DNA of 17,871 nt from Pseudomonadota bacterium (GTDB lineage: Bacteria; Pseudomonadota; Gammaproteobacteria; Steroidobacterales; Steroidobacteraceae). Within the stretch, counting starts at the first letter, position 1, and every line of letters starts with the position of its first letter. The notes under the pieces are model-generated. The model did not search any database. It was not told the DNA's origin and worked only from the letters and a program-made list of their open reading frames with translations. Shown piece after piece: positions 15,943-17,871 of this stretch. The translations under genes were made by a program, and so were the position numbers. Location: assembly GCA_021805275.1 (NCBI GenBank), contig JAJZFQ010000126.1:1-17871 (forward strand), written 5' to 3'.

Positions 15943-16653
15943 TCATCCTCGTGGGGGTTCCGTCTTGAATCCAATTGACCTGCGCAGGCGGAGGGGCGGT
16001 TCGCCCGTGACGCTCCGCACCGCGCGGGCCATGTGTGCCTGATCCGCAAACCCGGCGGCCAGCGCTATGCTCGTCAGCGGCTCTTCACCCTGTGACATCA
16101 GCGCCAATGCCTGGTGCACCTTCGCTTCTGCCCGAAACGCCGTCGGCGTGATCCCGAACACCCTCCCGAACCCGCGCGAAAGCGTCTCTCTGGAGAGCCC
16201 CTGTTCACTGGCCCAGGCGTCCAGCCGGCAGGTCGGATCCGTTCGCAGCCGCAAGGCCAGGGCGTCCGGCCAATCCAGGGGGAGCGCCTCGACGTTGCGC
16301 ATCTGCCGGTGCAGGCTCTCTCGTGCTGCCGCCAGATCGTGCTCGGCCGCGCGCGCGATTTCATCCGGGTCCTCGATCCGCCCGAGCGTTGGCACACCCG
16401 CCGACGCACGCAACGTGAGATTGAGGATGCACGCCCCGGCACTCGAGAAGCGGTCGAGGTGCGCGTCGAAGGGCGGGTGAATCAGTACATCGCCGGGACT
16501 GACCCGAAAGCGCCCGGCACTGCCGCATTCCTCATAGCTGCCCGAGAGCACGATCGCGGCGTACGCCTGGCGATGCCGATGGCGCGCTATCCGTTGCCCG
16601 GGACTCCACCGTTCACGGCCGCTTGACACCTGTGCAAATTCGGGTCGCTCCAT
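15943..16653 (-). CDS. AraC-family transcriptional regulator
   Basis: 236 residues. The N-terminal half has a cupin-like ligand fold (HRHRQAYAAIVLSG about 25-38; VSPGDVLIHPPFDAHLDRF about 51-69). The C-terminal half carries two helix-turn-helix units: the first about 144-163 (DAWASEQGLSRETLSRGFGR) and the second about 194-215, with the family signature GFADQAHMARAVRSVTGEPP at 201-220. GAGG lies just before the ATG at 16653. It is the first gene of a two-gene operon with the CPBP protease 13 bp downstream and probably regulates that operon. The effector is unknown; the His-rich cupin (His25, His27, His59, His65) could bind a metal or a small organic ligand. Confidence 0.92.
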   Translation of the reverse strand: MERPEFAQVSSGRERWSPGQRIARHRHRQAYAAIVLSGSYEECGSAGRFRVSPGDVLIHPPFDAHLDRFSSAGACILNLTLRASAGVPTLGRIEDPDEIARAAEHDLAAARESLHRQMRNVEALPLDWPDALALRLRTDPTCRLDAWASEQGLSRETLSRGFGRVFGITPTAFRAEAKVHQALALMSQGEEPLTSIALAAGFADQAHMARAVRSVTGEPPLRLRRSIGFKTEPPRG

Positions 16654-16703
16654 GCCTCGGATACTGCGCGCAATGACGGAGATCCTGCAATCCTCTCCTA
16701 CCG

Positions 16704-16724
16704 GAGGTGTTCATTGAGGTGTTC
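16704..16724. repeat. Tandem 9-bp direct repeat upstream of the AraC-type gene
   Basis: GAGGTGTTC occurs twice with a 12-bp period (16704-16712 and 16716-16724), 51-71 bp upstream of the AraC-type start. AraC proteins often bind direct repeats, so it may be a self-regulatory site. The period is shorter than the usual 21 bp for one AraC-type monomer pair, which weakens this. Confidence 0.4.
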
Positions 16725-16965
16725 CTCAGCATCGAAGCTCGCGACCCTGCCGGTTCGAGCCATGTACGCACCGTCCCTGCGTAACGTCAGTAAATAAGTT
16801 GTGTTGGGATGCGCAGCAGGACGTTCAACGGCGTTTGGAAAGGACCGTGTGGGGTCGGACAGCAGAGAATCCGGGTCGATCGATCTCCTGAGTTCCGCGA
16901 ACCGTTGGGAGTGTCTCGCCCGCGGGGCCTCGCATGATTGCGATGAGAACGCGGCGAAGCATGTC

Positions 16966-17008
16966 CGGGCCGAGAGGATGCGGCACCTCGCGGCATCCTC
17001 TCGGCCCG
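16966..17008 (-). terminator. Perfect 16-bp inverted repeat downstream of the lipoprotein gene
   Basis: CGGGCCGAGAGGATGC pairs perfectly with GCATCCTCTCGGCCCG around an 11-base loop, 69 bp downstream of the lipoprotein stop at 17078 on the minus strand. No T run follows on either strand. Most likely a transcript-end hairpin. Confidence 0.6.
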
Positions 17009-17077
17009 CTACCGGCCAGAGGCCGAGGAGCGACGCACGGGGTGCAGCGGGAGCGGCGCCGCGGTCAGGGCGCAACG

Positions 17078-17446
17078 CTAGGGGATCGGGTTCACACTAT
17101 TGCGCTGCACTCGGTCGCATTTGAGTGTACAGCCCGTCGAGTTCGTGCCTTCCTTCCATGTCTGAGCACTGCTGTAGGCCACCTTCTCCGGTGGCCCGTA
17201 GACACCGGGCGGCGCCTGAAACAGCCACGACACGCCCCTGACGAGTGCGTGACTCATATGGCGCAGCATGGATCCGAAACTGAATGGCTGCGGCGGGGGT
17301 GTCGATGCCGTTGCGTGCATGGGCATCACCATGCTCGTCCCATTCAAGTGTGTGCTGCTCGGTTGCGGGGTGCTGGCACACCCTGCGAGTACGGCCGTCA
17401 GGGCCGTGGCGGCGATGATTGCCCGACGGAATCCGTTGACGCGCAT
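17078..17446 (-). CDS. Small predicted lipoprotein, function unknown
   Basis: 122 residues from ATG at 17446 with GAGG upstream; an open frame to 17593 is longer, but the signal sequence begins at 17446. Seen: n-region MRVNGFRR, hydrophobic core, and lipobox LAGC with Cys23 as the lipidated residue. After it come a Ser/Thr/Pro-rich stretch and Met/His-containing segments (SMVMPMH, SMLRHMSH), then GVYGPPEKVAYSSAQTWKEG and a Cys pair near the C-terminus (GCTLKC). Residue 24 is Ala, so it is not an obvious inner-membrane retention signal. I do not recognise the family. The Met/His clusters could bind copper or another metal, but this is only a guess. No operon partner is visible. Confidence 0.7.
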   Translation of the reverse strand: MRVNGFRRAIIAATALTAVLAGCASTPQPSSTHLNGTSMVMPMHATASTPPPQPFSFGSMLRHMSHALVRGVSWLFQAPPGVYGPPEKVAYSSAQTWKEGTNSTGCTLKCDRVQRNSVNPIP

Positions 17447-17871
17447 CACGACTGCCCTCTGATTGTCTCCCGCACCCGGCGTGGCCCGCTCAACGATGGA
17501 CAGAGCCCTCGAGCACAAGCGGTAGCGATGCGCGCCGCTCATCCCGAAGCGAGCACGGGGGTCGAGACTACGCGCCCGAAACTGGGTTCGCAAGCCAGCG
17601 ACGCAGGTGAGGCAGCGAGGGCCCGGTGACGCGGATGTGCCCAGGCAGAGTCACTGCACGAACTGTCGTCATAGGAACCGCCAATGCCGTCGTTATGTTC
17701 ATTTTCGCGTCGTGCCGGCCTCGGCACAGCATTCGTGGAAAACAGTGGAACTCGTTCGTGTCCTGAGAGCGGCGTTCGCGGTCTGGTGTGGACCACGGAC
17801 GACACGCGTGGGATTCCAGTGTCCTGCGCCAGTAAGCTCACGTTCTCCCGTTGACCCGTCAGTGAGCCGTC
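17447..17871. other. Gene-free right end of the window
   Basis: About 425 bp upstream of the lipoprotein gene. Open frames on the minus strand here lack any family resemblance. A small hairpin GTGCCG/CGGCAC lies at 17712-17727, next to an AT-richer patch at about 17686-17707. I see nothing else that can be named. Confidence 0.5.

Larger units (their letters stand above)
16654..17077. other. Intergenic region upstream of the AraC-type gene
   Basis: About 424 bp. Nearest to the AraC-type start are a direct repeat (16704-16724) and weak promoter-like TTGCAG / CAGTAT elements on the minus strand. Further upstream is a 125-codon minus-strand frame (16698-17075) that I do not call, and a large inverted repeat at 16966-17008. 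No other feature is visible. Confidence 0.5.

Noticed and set aside
17539..17841. Minus-strand frame of 100 codons at the right end
   Set aside because: No family resemblance, no ribosome site, composition typical of a chance GC-rich frame.
1..17871. Mobile elements, attachment sites, CRISPR, rRNA or tRNA
   Set aside because: I found no transposase or integrase frame, no terminal repeats, no spaced direct-repeat array and no tRNA-like or rRNA-like sequence.

Overview
The window looks like chromosomal DNA of a GC-rich Gram-negative bacterium, most likely a gammaproteobacterium of the Xanthomonadales / Nevskiales / Steroidobacterales type. This is an inference from three things: STN-type TonB-dependent receptors paired with ECF sigma and FecR genes, a flavin-dependent halogenase next to a receptor, and high-GC codon use. 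I see no rRNA, tRNA, CRISPR array, insertion sequence or phage gene.

The left two thirds (about 1-13360) hold two complete cell-surface signalling modules arranged back to back. On the minus strand, read from 6713 down to the window edge, are an ECF sigma factor, a FecR-type anti-sigma regulator, a 1230-residue TonB-dependent transducer with an N-terminal STN domain, and a flavin-dependent tryptophan-halogenase-family enzyme cut off by the window start. On the plus strand from 8446 to 13362 is a second sigma - FecR - STN-receptor set. Between the two modules, on the plus strand, sits a periplasmic di-heme cytochrome c peroxidase (7062-8108). In the expected mechanism, ligand binding at each outer-membrane receptor is passed through the periplasmic STN domain to FecR, which frees or activates the sigma factor to transcribe the receptor and its cargo. 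The first module's visible cargo is the halogenase. No glycoside hydrolase or siderophore gene is visible, so the ligands are unknown.

The right third (13363-17871) is less dense. It holds a membrane protein made of two tandem homologous halves (DoxX-like, 13535-14473, minus), a gene-poor stretch of about 600 bp, an AraC-type regulator with a CPBP-family intramembrane protease in one operon (15171-16653, minus), and a small lipoprotein (17078-17446, minus). Large GC-rich inverted repeats lie at gene ends. One of them (14535-14566) is followed by a T run on the minus strand and lies upstream of the DoxX-like gene, so it is either an attenuator or the end of an unannotated transcript.

Points most worth a second look: the back-to-back signalling modules around a peroxidase, loss of the usual distal heme histidine in that peroxidase, the halogenase fused transcriptionally to a receptor, six cysteine pairs in the large receptor, an inverted-repeat operator candidate in front of that receptor, and the internally duplicated membrane protein.
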